Below, one piece after another: positions 26,508-34,230 of a stretch of 64,000 bases of DNA. Made by a program: the position numbers and the translations under genes. Numbering within the stretch: position 1 is the first letter of the stretch; each line of letters begins with the position of its first letter. Source of the DNA: Thiothrix nivea DSM 5205 (lineage in GTDB: Bacteria > Pseudomonadota > Gammaproteobacteria > Thiotrichales > Thiotrichaceae). The stretch spans positions 1,863,693-1,927,692 of the forward strand of contig NZ_JH651384.1 of NCBI RefSeq assembly GCF_000260135.1, read 5' to 3'. Below the pieces are notes generated by a model. The model was not told the origin of the DNA, searched no databases, and was given only the letters and a program-made list of their open reading frames with translations.

Positions 26508-28187
26508 TTACCCCCACCTCAGCCAGCTGTTGATCCGCGCAGACCCGGCCAGCAAGCCACGGGTCAGGGTCGTGTACAATTCCGCGATATACAGTTCCCG
26601 CATCAGCAGGGCATAGAAGCCCATCCACATGCGGGTGGCGAAACTTTTCCCCGGCGCAGCATTGCGGTCGGCGTAATAAGCACTGAGCCAGCCAACCACG
26701 ATCACCAGCGCCACCAACACAATCAGCGCATTGAACCAGGTAAAATCAATGCGGGCTGAGTCATACAGCCTTTCGATAAAGCCTGCTTCAGGGTAAAGGA
26801 ACAGGGTAAAGGCATGGCTGACCAGCGTGTAACCAATCACCACCACGGTAAACGAGAAGATAATCAGCGTTACCAGTCGCCACGGATTCTGCGAACGCAT
26901 GTTGTAGGTCGCAAACAGCAACTGCACGCCCGTCACCCAGCCAAAGAATAGCAGCACAATCGCGCCCTGCTTGTGGAACACGCCGGGGTCAACCACCAGA
27001 TGCGATAGACCCAACACGCCCAGTGGCACCAGCATGGTCAGCGCCGCCATCAACAGCCACGGGTAACGGTTGCCCTGCGGCTGCTTTTCGATAATGAAGG
27101 TATACAGCTCATCCTTGGGTATACCATCGTGCTGGCGTGCCTGCCCAATGACCCCGCCTGCATTCAGGAACAACGTCCCCTTGAACAGCCCGTGTGCAAT
27201 CAGGTGGAATATCGCCAGCGAAAACGCACCCACCCCGCATTCCATGATCATGAAACCCATCTGCCCCATGGTGGAATAGCCCAGCGATTTCTTGATGTCA
27301 TTCTGGGTCAGCATCAGCACCGAGCCAATCAGTGAGGTCATCAGCCCCACGACAAACACCCAGTGCAGCACATCATGCGTCTCAACGAAAACCGGCGCAA
27401 AGCGGTTGATCAGGAAACCGCCCGCATTCACGATACCTGCGTGCATCAGGGCGGATACCGGGGTAGGCCCTTCCATCGTATACGGCAGCCAGGTATGCAG
27501 CAGGAACTGGGCGGAACGGGCAAACGCCGCCAGCGCAATCAGCGCACCCACCACCTCAACCACTGCCAGCCCCAGGAAGGTTGTCACGTGCGGATCAGCT
27601 TTCACCTGCTCGAAAATGGCGGGTAATGACCAGGTTCCATACGCATGGAACAGCAGCACCGCCGCCAGCAGCAGCGGCAAATCGCCAAACCGGTAGGTAA
27701 TCAGCGTCCAGAAGCCGTAGCGGTGTGCCGATTTGCTGCGCATATCCTGCCCCAACAGGAAATACAGCAATACCCCGATCAGTTGCCACGCAATCAGCAA
27801 CGTGATCAGGTCGCCCGCCGCTACCATCACCAGCAGGGCGGCAACCATCAGATCCAGCAGGATGAAAAAGCGCACATAACCGGCTTCTTCCACCATGTAA
27901 CGCACGGAATAGACCCGCACGATCAGGCTGATGACAGCAATGACAAAAGCCATCAGCAGGCTCAGCGGATCGAACAGCAGACTGCCCCATACCGTACCAA
28001 CACTATGTAAATCGGAAGCCTGCCCTGACAATTTCAGCCATAACAGGAAACCGGCCAGCAGCAATGTCAGTACGCTACCCGCCAGTCCGATCCGCACCAC
28101 GCCGCGCCCCAGCAAACCCGACAGCAGCCGGGTCAGCAAGGCCGACAGCAGCGGCAGTGCCGGTAGCAGTAACATGAGCTTATCCAT
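26508..28187 (-). CDS. dabB: DabB, NuoL/Mrp-type membrane subunit of the DAB complex
   Basis: A 559-residue proton-conducting-transporter family protein, related to NuoL and MrpA. About 13-14 hydrophobic helices are visible. The central part has the family's conserved Leu-His-Ala/Thr-Trp-Leu-Pro and Met-Glu-Gly-Pro-Thr-Pro-Val-Ser-Ala-Leu-Met-His-Ala segment (near residues 230-250) and a Lys-Lys-Ser-Leu-Gly-Tyr-Ser-Thr segment near 303. Those motifs carry the charged residues of the ion path. DabB is thought to couple cation influx to CO2 hydration by DabA. The ATG at 28187 has a GGAGG site and lies inside the end of sulP (8-base overlap). Confidence 0.92.
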   Translation of the reverse strand: MDKLMLLLPALPLLSALLTRLLSGLLGRGVVRIGLAGSVLTLLLAGFLLWLKLSGQASDLHSVGTVWGSLLFDPLSLLMAFVIAVISLIVRVYSVRYMVEEAGYVRFFILLDLMVAALLVMVAAGDLITLLIAWQLIGVLLYFLLGQDMRSKSAHRYGFWTLITYRFGDLPLLLAAVLLFHAYGTWSLPAIFEQVKADPHVTTFLGLAVVEVVGALIALAAFARSAQFLLHTWLPYTMEGPTPVSALMHAGIVNAGGFLINRFAPVFVETHDVLHWVFVVGLMTSLIGSVLMLTQNDIKKSLGYSTMGQMGFMIMECGVGAFSLAIFHLIAHGLFKGTLFLNAGGVIGQARQHDGIPKDELYTFIIEKQPQGNRYPWLLMAALTMLVPLGVLGLSHLVVDPGVFHKQGAIVLLFFGWVTGVQLLFATYNMRSQNPWRLVTLIIFSFTVVVIGYTLVSHAFTLFLYPEAGFIERLYDSARIDFTWFNALIVLVALVIVVGWLSAYYADRNAAPGKSFATRMWMGFYALLMRELYIAELYTTLTRGLLAGSARINSWLRWG

Positions 28188-29955
28188 AAATACCTCCAGC
28201 CCGGTTCACGATCGGCAACTGCAAAGGGGTGATGTCAACGGCATCGGCAAAGACCTGTTTGGCGTATTGCAGGGCGTCTTTGCGTTCCTTGAAGAAATGC
28301 CCGGTGCCGATATGCCTGACCAGGCCGGAGCGATCAAAAGCGGCATAAACCTGCGCCTTGCTGCGGGCGATATACAGGTCGATGCCCTTGGCGCGTAAGC
28401 GGTCGACCATCTTTTCCAGCATGTTCTCACCGGTCGCATCTACCTGGCCGACGCCTTCCAGATCCAAAATCACTGCCTTGAGGGCAGGCTTGCGGGCAAT
28501 GCTGTTCAGCAGCTTGCCTTCCAGATACCCGGCGTTGGCGAAATAGAGATCGCCGTCAAAGCCGAAGATCGCCACGCTGTCGCTGGTCGGCAGGTCGTGC
28601 AGTTCGGCGTCACGCAGGATGCCGTCGCTGGGGTCACGTGCCAGTTCCACGAAATTCGGCGTCATGGTGCGGTACAGGAACAGGCCGAGCGAGAGCAGGA
28701 TACCCGTCAGGATGCCCACTTCCAGATGCGGCGCGAACATCAGCGTGGCAGCGAAGGTGATGATGGCGGCAATACCATCATGCCGTTCCACCTTCCACGC
28801 CCGCACGATCGGCTCCAGTGAAAACAGGTTGAGCACCGCCATAATGATGACCGCACCCAGGGTCGCCTGCGGCAGGTGATAAAGCAGGTCAGTCAGGAAC
28901 AGCAAGGTAATGCCGATCAGCAATCCGGTAATGATCGAGGCCAGCCCGGTACGCGCGCCGGAGGCAAAATTCACCGCAGAACGCGAAAACGAACCCGACA
29001 CCACATACCCCTGCGACAAACCGGAGGCGATATTCGCCATGCCCTGCCCGACCAGTTCCTGATTCACCGACCACGGCTGGCGGGTTTGCGAGGCAATCGC
29101 CTTGGAGATGGAAATGGCTTCCACCAGCCCCATCAGGCCGATCACGATGGCCGAGATCATCAGCCCGCCAAGCTGGTCGAAATTGAACGTAACCACCGGG
29201 AAGGAAAATGCCGGTAAGCCTTGCGGAATCGCCCCCACCACACTGCCGCCGCGCTCCTCGTAATGGAAAAACCAAGCAATCACCGTGGTCAGCACGACTG
29301 TAAGCAGGATACCCGGCAAACGCGGCGCATAGCGTTTCAGCATCAGCAGTGAAGTCAACGCAACCGCCCCCATCAGGAAAATGACCAGTTGCGTGTCACC
29401 CAGTGAAGTGACTACTGCCCACAAATACTCGTAATAATGCTCGAACTGGTCAGCCTTGATGTCGAGGCCAAACACTTTCGGCAATTGCGAAGTGCCGATA
29501 ATCAGCGCCGCGCCATTGGTAAAGCCCAAGACCACCGGATTGGACAGGAAGTCGACCACGATCCCGAGCCGCAGCAACCCCAGTGACAGACGGAACACGC
29601 CGATCATGAAGGCCAGCAGCGCCGCATAAACCATCATCATTTCAATGCCCAGTGAGACGTAGGGCTGGATGGCAGTTGCCGACATCAGCGAAGCCAGTGC
29701 CACCGGGCCAGTGCTCAACTGGCGTGAAGAACCGAACAGCGCCGCCACGATCACCGGCAGGAAGGAGGCATACAAGCCAACATACGCAGGCAGCCCCGCC
29801 AGTTGCGCGTAAGCCATGGCCTGTGGAATCGCAATCATGGCGACGGTAAGCCCCGCCATCGCATCGGATTTCAGGGTTGTAGGATTTTTCAGCTCCCCCG
29901 CCCATTGCCGGTAAGGGGTGAAATTATTGCTGAGGGATCGTAGCCAGTTAATCAT
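28180..29955 (-). CDS. SulP-family anion transporter with STAS domain (probable bicarbonate transporter)
   Basis: A 591-residue SLC26/SulP transporter. The N-terminal two-thirds hold about 12-14 membrane segments, with the Pro-Gln-Ala-Met-Ala-Tyr-Ala signature at about 44-50 and Leu-Tyr-Ala-Ser-Phe-Leu-Pro soon after. The cytoplasmic STAS domain spans roughly 465-575, with Val-Ile-Leu-Asp-Leu-Glu-Gly-Val-Gly-Gln-Val-Asp-Ala-Thr-Gly typical of the fold. SulP proteins carry sulfate or bicarbonate. Its place between cbbO and dabB makes bicarbonate more likely (inference). It starts four bases after cbbO and overlaps dabB by eight bases. Confidence 0.85.
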   Translation of the reverse strand: MINWLRSLSNNFTPYRQWAGELKNPTTLKSDAMAGLTVAMIAIPQAMAYAQLAGLPAYVGLYASFLPVIVAALFGSSRQLSTGPVALASLMSATAIQPYVSLGIEMMMVYAALLAFMIGVFRLSLGLLRLGIVVDFLSNPVVLGFTNGAALIIGTSQLPKVFGLDIKADQFEHYYEYLWAVVTSLGDTQLVIFLMGAVALTSLLMLKRYAPRLPGILLTVVLTTVIAWFFHYEERGGSVVGAIPQGLPAFSFPVVTFNFDQLGGLMISAIVIGLMGLVEAISISKAIASQTRQPWSVNQELVGQGMANIASGLSQGYVVSGSFSRSAVNFASGARTGLASIITGLLIGITLLFLTDLLYHLPQATLGAVIIMAVLNLFSLEPIVRAWKVERHDGIAAIITFAATLMFAPHLEVGILTGILLSLGLFLYRTMTPNFVELARDPSDGILRDAELHDLPTSDSVAIFGFDGDLYFANAGYLEGKLLNSIARKPALKAVILDLEGVGQVDATGENMLEKMVDRLRAKGIDLYIARSKAQVYAAFDRSGLVRHIGTGHFFKERKDALQYAKQVFADAVDITPLQLPIVNRAGGIYG

Positions 29956-29959
29956 AGAC

Positions 29960-32311
29960 TCACCGGGTCATGCTCAGGTAGAGCGCAGGCAGTTTTTCCG
30001 GCAGGCGCGTGACGTGATCCAGCACCAGATAGTTTTTCGCGCCGAAGATGTTGGAAACATACTGATCGGCGTAAGGGTCGAGGCTCAGGCAGAAGGTGCG
30101 GATGCCGCTACGCCCTAGCTCTTCCACCGCCTTCTTGGTGTCGAAACGCAGGTATTGCGGATCGCGCACGTCATTGTCGGCAGGCTCGCCATCGGTCAGC
30201 AGGATCACCAGTTTCTTTTGGCTGGCTCGTTGCGCCAATAAGGAACCGGCATGACGCAAGGCCGCGCCCATGCGGGTGGAAAGCTGCCCCTTCATACCTG
30301 CCAAACGCCCCTTGGTCACATCGCTGTAGGGCGCGTCGAAATCCTTGATGCGGTAGTACTCGACATCGTGCCGCCCGTTGGAGTCGAAACCGTGGATGGC
30401 GAACGGGTCGCCCACCTTGTTGAGCGCTTCGGCCAGCAGGGCGGCGGCTTCGCGCGCCATGTCCAGCACCGTTACGCCTTCCTCGGCGTCGCGTACCTGA
30501 TCGTTGGTCGATTCCGACAGGTCGATCAGCAGCACTACCGACAAATCGCGGATTTGCAAGTGGGTGCGGATGTTGATGCGCGGGTCGGGCTGCGAACCCA
30601 TGCGAATACTGACCATCGCATCCACCGCCGCATTGATGTCGATGGTGTCGCCGTCTTCCTGTTTGCGCTGACGTACCACGCCTTGTGGCTGTACCGCTTC
30701 GATCAGGTGTTTGAGGCGCGATATGATCGGTTTGTTGCGTTCGATGGCGGCGTCGATTTCGGCGACTTCGCCCAGTTTCGGGCGCTTTTCCAGTACCGTC
30801 GTCCAGTTGGGGCGCTCTAACTGGGTCTGGTAATCCCATTCCGGGTAGTGCACCGGCGAAGCCATCGGCGGCTTGCCTTCCTTCTCGTTGAGGGACTTGC
30901 CGTCGTCATGGAACCATTCGGTCGCCAGCACCCAGACTTCCTGCGCGTCATCACCCGCGAATTCAACGTCGAGGTTGTTCCACATTTCCATGACGCTGAC
31001 GTATTTGCGTACCTGTTTGGTCTGGCCGGGCAGCAGTATGCCGTCGGCCTCTTCAGTCTGGTCTACCCACAGGTAGCGGTTGTCATCACGGTAGGGGTTG
31101 GCGGGCAAATCCTTGTTGGGGTTGAAGCGGATACCGAGCGACTCGGCCTGTTTGGCCAGTTCGCGCCCGATTTCCCACGCCAGACGTTGCTCGCTCAGAC
31201 GGTCGGAAGCTTGCTGGAACAACGCACGTGCGGCTTCCACCAGCGGGTGATCGTCGTTGCAGTAGTTTTCATCAGCCATCGCGCGAGCCATGCGGTCGAG
31301 CAGTGCGCCGGTGCTATCCGTTTTGCTTTGATCAGTAGGCAGCAGGTTGAGCCAGATTTGCTTGAGGCCGGGGAAAGCCTTGATCGCGAGTGCTTCCACC
31401 CGCGCATCTTCCACCAGCCCGATCATGGCTTTTTGCAGCGAACTCAGGTCTTCGGCCAGCGGGTCGTAGCGCGAATGCATGATGTGCGCGGAAGCGTGCG
31501 CGGCGGCTGCGCGGTAGAGTTCCATGCCAGCAATCTTGTCTTCGGCAGCAGCATTTTCCTGCTCGCTGAAGTCATCGAAAGCGTCCGGCAAGTGGATGAA
31601 ATAATGTTCGATATAAGGGCGATAACCTTCGCGCGTTTCAAAGTCACCGGAGGTAGGGCGCAGGAAAAAATCCTGACCCCACAGCGCCCGCAAATACATG
31701 ATCAGGCGACGTTGTACATCGACGAACAGTACCCCGCGCTGTTCCTTTTTCATGATGGTGCGGGAGTCGTCGCTGTCCAGCCCGAAATAGGCCGTCTGTT
31801 CGTCAAACTTGTTGCGGTAGGCGGCAACACCCCACATGGCCCAGCGGCGCAAACCGCCCAGGGTCAGGTGGGTCAGCAACACATCCAGCTTCGACAGCAT
31901 CGGGCGCAAGCTGCGTGGAGCCTGCGCCAGCAGGGTATTCAGCAGGCCGAGATAGCCCTTGAACAGTTCCAGCTCACCCATGCGGGTGGCGGCAGTCGGG
32001 GCAGTGGAAAACAGCAGCACCAGAACAGCAGCGCTGGTGCGGGAATACATTTTGATGGCGGCGGAAAGCAGCTCGGAAACCGCTTCCTCACCGATTTCTC
32101 GCGCTACCTGCGGGGCAGCTTCGAGGAATGCTTCGACCAGATCGGTGCCGCGCCCCAGTGAATTCAGACCAGCCGCGCCGCGCAGGTAAGTGTCCAGCCC
32201 ACGCGGGGTGAACACGCGCGCGGCGTCGTGCCAGTTGGATTCGAGGACGGCATTGGCGGTTTCGCCCAATTCGTCCAGGACATCCTGATAGTCACTGAGT
32301 TGAATCGCCAT
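29960..32311 (-). CDS. cbbO: CbbO, RuBisCO activase adaptor with VWA domain
   Basis: A 783-residue protein. The C-terminal von Willebrand A domain holds a MIDAS motif Asp-Leu-Ser-Glu-Ser (near residue 600) and a later Thr-Asp-Gly-Glu-Pro. The long N-terminal part is helical. CbbO binds RuBisCO through its VWA domain and, with the AAA+ protein CbbQ, removes inhibitory sugar phosphates from the active site. No cbbQ is found beside it, and the gene before it encodes the disordered McdB-like protein. Either cbbQ is elsewhere in the genome or another MoxR ATPase serves. The stop is four bases before sulP. Confidence 0.88.
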   Translation of the reverse strand: MAIQLSDYQDVLDELGETANAVLESNWHDAARVFTPRGLDTYLRGAAGLNSLGRGTDLVEAFLEAAPQVAREIGEEAVSELLSAAIKMYSRTSAAVLVLLFSTAPTAATRMGELELFKGYLGLLNTLLAQAPRSLRPMLSKLDVLLTHLTLGGLRRWAMWGVAAYRNKFDEQTAYFGLDSDDSRTIMKKEQRGVLFVDVQRRLIMYLRALWGQDFFLRPTSGDFETREGYRPYIEHYFIHLPDAFDDFSEQENAAAEDKIAGMELYRAAAAHASAHIMHSRYDPLAEDLSSLQKAMIGLVEDARVEALAIKAFPGLKQIWLNLLPTDQSKTDSTGALLDRMARAMADENYCNDDHPLVEAARALFQQASDRLSEQRLAWEIGRELAKQAESLGIRFNPNKDLPANPYRDDNRYLWVDQTEEADGILLPGQTKQVRKYVSVMEMWNNLDVEFAGDDAQEVWVLATEWFHDDGKSLNEKEGKPPMASPVHYPEWDYQTQLERPNWTTVLEKRPKLGEVAEIDAAIERNKPIISRLKHLIEAVQPQGVVRQRKQEDGDTIDINAAVDAMVSIRMGSQPDPRINIRTHLQIRDLSVVLLIDLSESTNDQVRDAEEGVTVLDMAREAAALLAEALNKVGDPFAIHGFDSNGRHDVEYYRIKDFDAPYSDVTKGRLAGMKGQLSTRMGAALRHAGSLLAQRASQKKLVILLTDGEPADNDVRDPQYLRFDTKKAVEELGRSGIRTFCLSLDPYADQYVSNIFGAKNYLVLDHVTRLPEKLPALYLSMTR

Positions 32312-32340
32312 GGTGTCATTCCTTGTGCCGTTACCGTCTT

Positions 32341-32661
32341 TTAATCAGGCCAGATTCGCTCCGGATGCAGCGGAAAATCTTTGGTATTCAGATCCGGTGC
32401 GGAATCGGCAGCGACTGACCTAGCTTGCGCTGCCGGTTTGTTGCGGCTGTTACTGCCCGCTTTTGGCTTGGATGCCGGTTTCCTGGGAGCCGGTTTTTTT
32501 GCGGCTGGCTTGGGCTTAGCTTTAGGTGCAGGCGGGCTGCTTTTCTGCGCCGTTGCTACCGCTGGCTTGTCTGCCTCAGCAGGTGCCGCCGGAGTAGCGG
32601 CTGGAGCCGTTTCCTCCGGCGGGCTGGCTGTAGTGACCATTTTGTCTTCTGGTTCAGTCAT
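32341..32661 (-). CDS. Disordered Ala/Pro/Lys-rich protein, candidate carboxysome-positioning factor McdB
   Basis: A 106-residue protein that is almost all Ala, Pro, Lys, Ser and Glu. The first 35 residues are acidic and Pro-rich, residues about 38-80 are strongly basic (Lys-Pro/Ala repeats), and the last 16 residues are more ordered, ending with Pro-Glu-Arg-Ile-Trp-Pro-Asp. Alpha-McdB proteins are known to be disordered, to lie in carboxysome operons near acRAF, mcdA and cbbQO, and to carry an invariant Trp close to the C-terminus. All three traits fit here. The partner ATPase gene mcdA is not adjacent. The name is inferred from composition, C-terminal Trp and position. A plain linker-like protein remains possible. 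Confidence 0.55.
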   Translation of the reverse strand: MTEPEDKMVTTASPPEETAPAATPAAPAEADKPAVATAQKSSPPAPKAKPKPAAKKPAPRKPASKPKAGSNSRNKPAAQARSVAADSAPDLNTKDFPLHPERIWPD

Positions 32662-32676
32662 GCGAACGTCCCGTCC

Positions 32677-32949
32677 TCAGGCTGCCACTTTGTGCGACAG
32701 GATCGCGTCGGTTTCAGCGGCGAAACCGTATTCGACCATGCCCAGATCATCAGCTTCGGCCTGGATGCGGACAGTCACCTGGGTGCGGTTAAAATTCAGA
32801 CTGGGGTAGTAACCCGTGCGTTCAGAAAGGCTGGCCAGATCGTCAAGAAACTGGCGGGTTTCCTCATAGGAACCGAACTCGTAGCGGCGGGACATGCCGA
32901 CCGGAAGTTTGTGGGTGTCCCAGTTATTCAGTGTGCGTATATCTGCCAT
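32677..32949 (-). CDS. acRAF, pterin-carbinolamine-dehydratase-like RuBisCO assembly factor
   Basis: A 90-residue protein with the fold signature of pterin-4a-carbinolamine dehydratases. It has Tyr-Glu-Phe-Gly-Ser-Tyr-Glu-Glu-Thr-Arg-Gln-Phe-Leu in the first helix, then Gly-Tyr-Tyr-Pro-Ser-Leu-Asn-Phe-Asn-Arg-Thr-Gln-Val-Thr-Val. The catalytic His-His of true dehydratases is not in the usual place; Tyr-Pro-Ser-Leu occupies it. This matches the non-catalytic carboxysomal homologues that act as RuBisCO assembly chaperones. It follows the shell genes on the same strand, as in other cso operons. Confidence 0.85.
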   Translation of the reverse strand: MADIRTLNNWDTHKLPVGMSRRYEFGSYEETRQFLDDLASLSERTGYYPSLNFNRTQVTVRIQAEADDLGMVEYGFAAETDAILSHKVAA

Positions 32950-32999
32950 GATGGTGCTCCTGTGTTGAAGATTCCCCCTTCTCCCCTCTTACTCCCTGC

Positions 33000-33013
33000 C
33001 CCCCTTGCGGGGG
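33000..33013 (-). repeat. G/C hairpin in the csoS1-acRAF intergenic stretch
   Basis: Five C and five G pair around a TTGC loop, set in a longer C-rich then G-rich stretch (about 32971-33028). It lies inside the operon between the second csoS1 and acRAF and lacks a T-run, so it is more likely a small repeat or RNA-processing/stability hairpin than a full terminator. Confidence 0.45.
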
Positions 33014-33041
33014 AAGGGTTGGGGATGGGGGGGTAAAACGC

Positions 33042-33332
33042 TTATTCAGCCGTAGGCAAAATCGTTTCCACTTCAGAGTGGACACGCGCAATGATGTGCG
33101 CCGCCACGATGCCGTCGCCGACCCGTTCGCAAGCGTCAGCGCCCGCACGGACTGCGGCGTTGACCGCGCCGGTTTCGCCACGTACCAGTACGGTGACGTA
33201 GCCGCCGCCGACGAACTGGCGTCCGATCAGTTTGACTTCTGCTGCTTTGGTCATGGCGTCCGCTGCTTCGATAGCCGGAACCAGACCGCGTGTTTCGATC
33301 ATGCCAAGTGCAATACCTGTTACCTGTGCCAT
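33042..33332 (-). CDS. csoS1: CsoS1-type carboxysome shell hexamer protein (second copy)
   Basis: A 96-residue single BMC-domain protein, the flat hexamer that tiles the carboxysome shell facets. The pattern is complete: [16 protein letters not shown] at the start, then Lys-Ala-Ala-Glu-Val. A [11 protein letters not shown] segment follows, with the pore region Phe-Val-Gly-Gly-Gly before it. It differs from the upstream copy mainly by Lys versus Arg near residue 36 and by a shorter tail, as CsoS1A/C differ from CsoS1B. It is the last shell gene before acRAF. Confidence 0.95.
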   Translation of the reverse strand: MAQVTGIALGMIETRGLVPAIEAADAMTKAAEVKLIGRQFVGGGYVTVLVRGETGAVNAAVRAGADACERVGDGIVAAHIIARVHSEVETILPTAE

Positions 33333-33369
33333 TGTGATTCTCCTTGAGAGTTCAATTTAATCTGTGTAA

Positions 33370-33687
33370 TTAACCGATAACTGCCTGGTCAGCGGTCTCG
33401 CCCGGCTTGGGGAGGATGCTTTCCACTTCGGAATGGACACGCGCAATGATGTGCGCCGCCACGATGCCGTCACCAACCCGTTCGCAGGCGTCGGCTCCGG
33501 CGCGTACCGCTGCGTTGACCGCACCGGTTTCGCCGCGTACCAGCACGGTTACGTAACCGCCGCCGACAAACTGCCGTCCTACCAGACGTACTTCTGCTGC
33601 TTTGGTCATGGCGTCCGCCGCTTCGATGGCAGGCACCAGACCGCGAGTTTCAATCATGCCAAGGGCAATGCCCGTCACTTCAGCCAT
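33370..33687 (-). CDS. csoS1: CsoS1-type carboxysome shell hexamer protein (first copy, longer tail)
   Basis: A 105-residue BMC-domain shell protein, nearly identical to the copy downstream over the first 93 residues, with a C-terminal extension containing [10 protein letters not shown]. An extended CsoS1B-like tail is common in alpha-carboxysome operons. Together the two copies indicate a recent duplication kept for shell stoichiometry. An AGGAG-like site precedes the ATG at 33687. The gap to the next gene is 37 bases with no terminator. Confidence 0.95.
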   Translation of the reverse strand: MAEVTGIALGMIETRGLVPAIEAADAMTKAAEVRLVGRQFVGGGYVTVLVRGETGAVNAAVRAGADACERVGDGIVAAHIIARVHSEVESILPKPGETADQAVIG

Positions 33688-33723
33688 TTTCGTGCTCCTT
33701 TTTTCAACAAACGGGAGGAAAAA

Positions 33724-33972
33724 TTATTCTTCATCCCAGTAATCAATAATGCCCAGTATGGTTAGATCCGTCTGGATGTCGGCGTCGCCCATGCCGAAGC
33801 GTGCCGCTGAACCACTGGAGGTAAAAACCCATTTTCCTGCTGGTACGCCAATCGGATCGGTCGCTACCAGCAGCCCGCCCTTGAGGCCCTTCAGAACCCG
33901 CAGGGAGGCGCTTTTCAAACCCGGAACCCGGCGAGTGGCAACCAGATCGCGTTCAACGCGCATGATTTCCAT
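33724..33972 (-). CDS. csoS4B: CsoS4B carboxysome vertex pentamer protein
   Basis: An 82-residue BMV-family (EutN/CcmL-like) protein that caps the icosahedral vertices. It opens Met-Glu-Ile-Met-Arg-Val-Glu-Arg-Asp-Leu-Val-Ala-Thr-Arg-Arg. It then has Val-Ala-Thr-Asp-Pro-Ile-Gly-Val-Pro-Ala-Gly-Lys-Trp-Val and ends Asp-Leu-Thr-Ile-Leu-Gly-Ile-Ile-Asp-Tyr-Trp, a typical vertex-protein C-terminus. It follows csoS4A by three bases, matching the usual A-B order. Confidence 0.93.
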   Translation of the reverse strand: MEIMRVERDLVATRRVPGLKSASLRVLKGLKGGLLVATDPIGVPAGKWVFTSSGSAARFGMGDADIQTDLTILGIIDYWDEE

Positions 33973-33975
33973 GGC

Positions 33976-34230
33976 TCAGCCTTCCGGGTTCCAGTTGTCG
34001 ATAATCCCCACAATCGTCAGGTCGGAGGGGTAGGACTTGCTACCCGCCGCTTCCCTCGCTGCCGAGGAACTCACGCAGATCACCCAGTCACCGGGGATGC
34101 AACCGATCGCGTCCACCGCTACCAGCGGCACAGCACCCGGTTTGTCACGCACCACCAGCAGCGGGCGATGACCCAGTTCAGCCTGACGGTTGGTGGAAAC
34201 CAGCGTCTTTTCGACCCGCATGATTCTCAT
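33976..34230 (-). CDS. csoS4A: CsoS4A carboxysome vertex pentamer protein
   Basis: An 84-residue vertex pentamer. It starts Met-Arg-Ile-Met-Arg-Val-Glu-Lys-Thr-Leu-Val-Ser-Thr-Asn-Arg. It then has Val-Ala-Val-Asp-Ala-Ile-Gly-Cys-Ile-Pro-Gly-Asp-Trp-Val and ends with Asp-Leu-Thr-Ile-Val-Gly-Ile-Ile-Asp-Asn-Trp. Its ATG overlaps the csoSCA stop (ATGA). It is paralogous to csoS4B next to it. The two are thought to be non-equivalent in shell closure. Confidence 0.93.
   Translation of the reverse strand: MRIMRVEKTLVSTNRQAELGHRPLLVVRDKPGAVPLVAVDAIGCIPGDWVICVSSSAAREAAGSKSYPSDLTIVGIIDNWNPEG

Noticed and set aside
30848-32161. A 437-codon plus-strand open frame
   Set aside because: Antisense to cbbO, which has a clear VWA domain. 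The antisense product is rich in Val, His and Gln without a family pattern.
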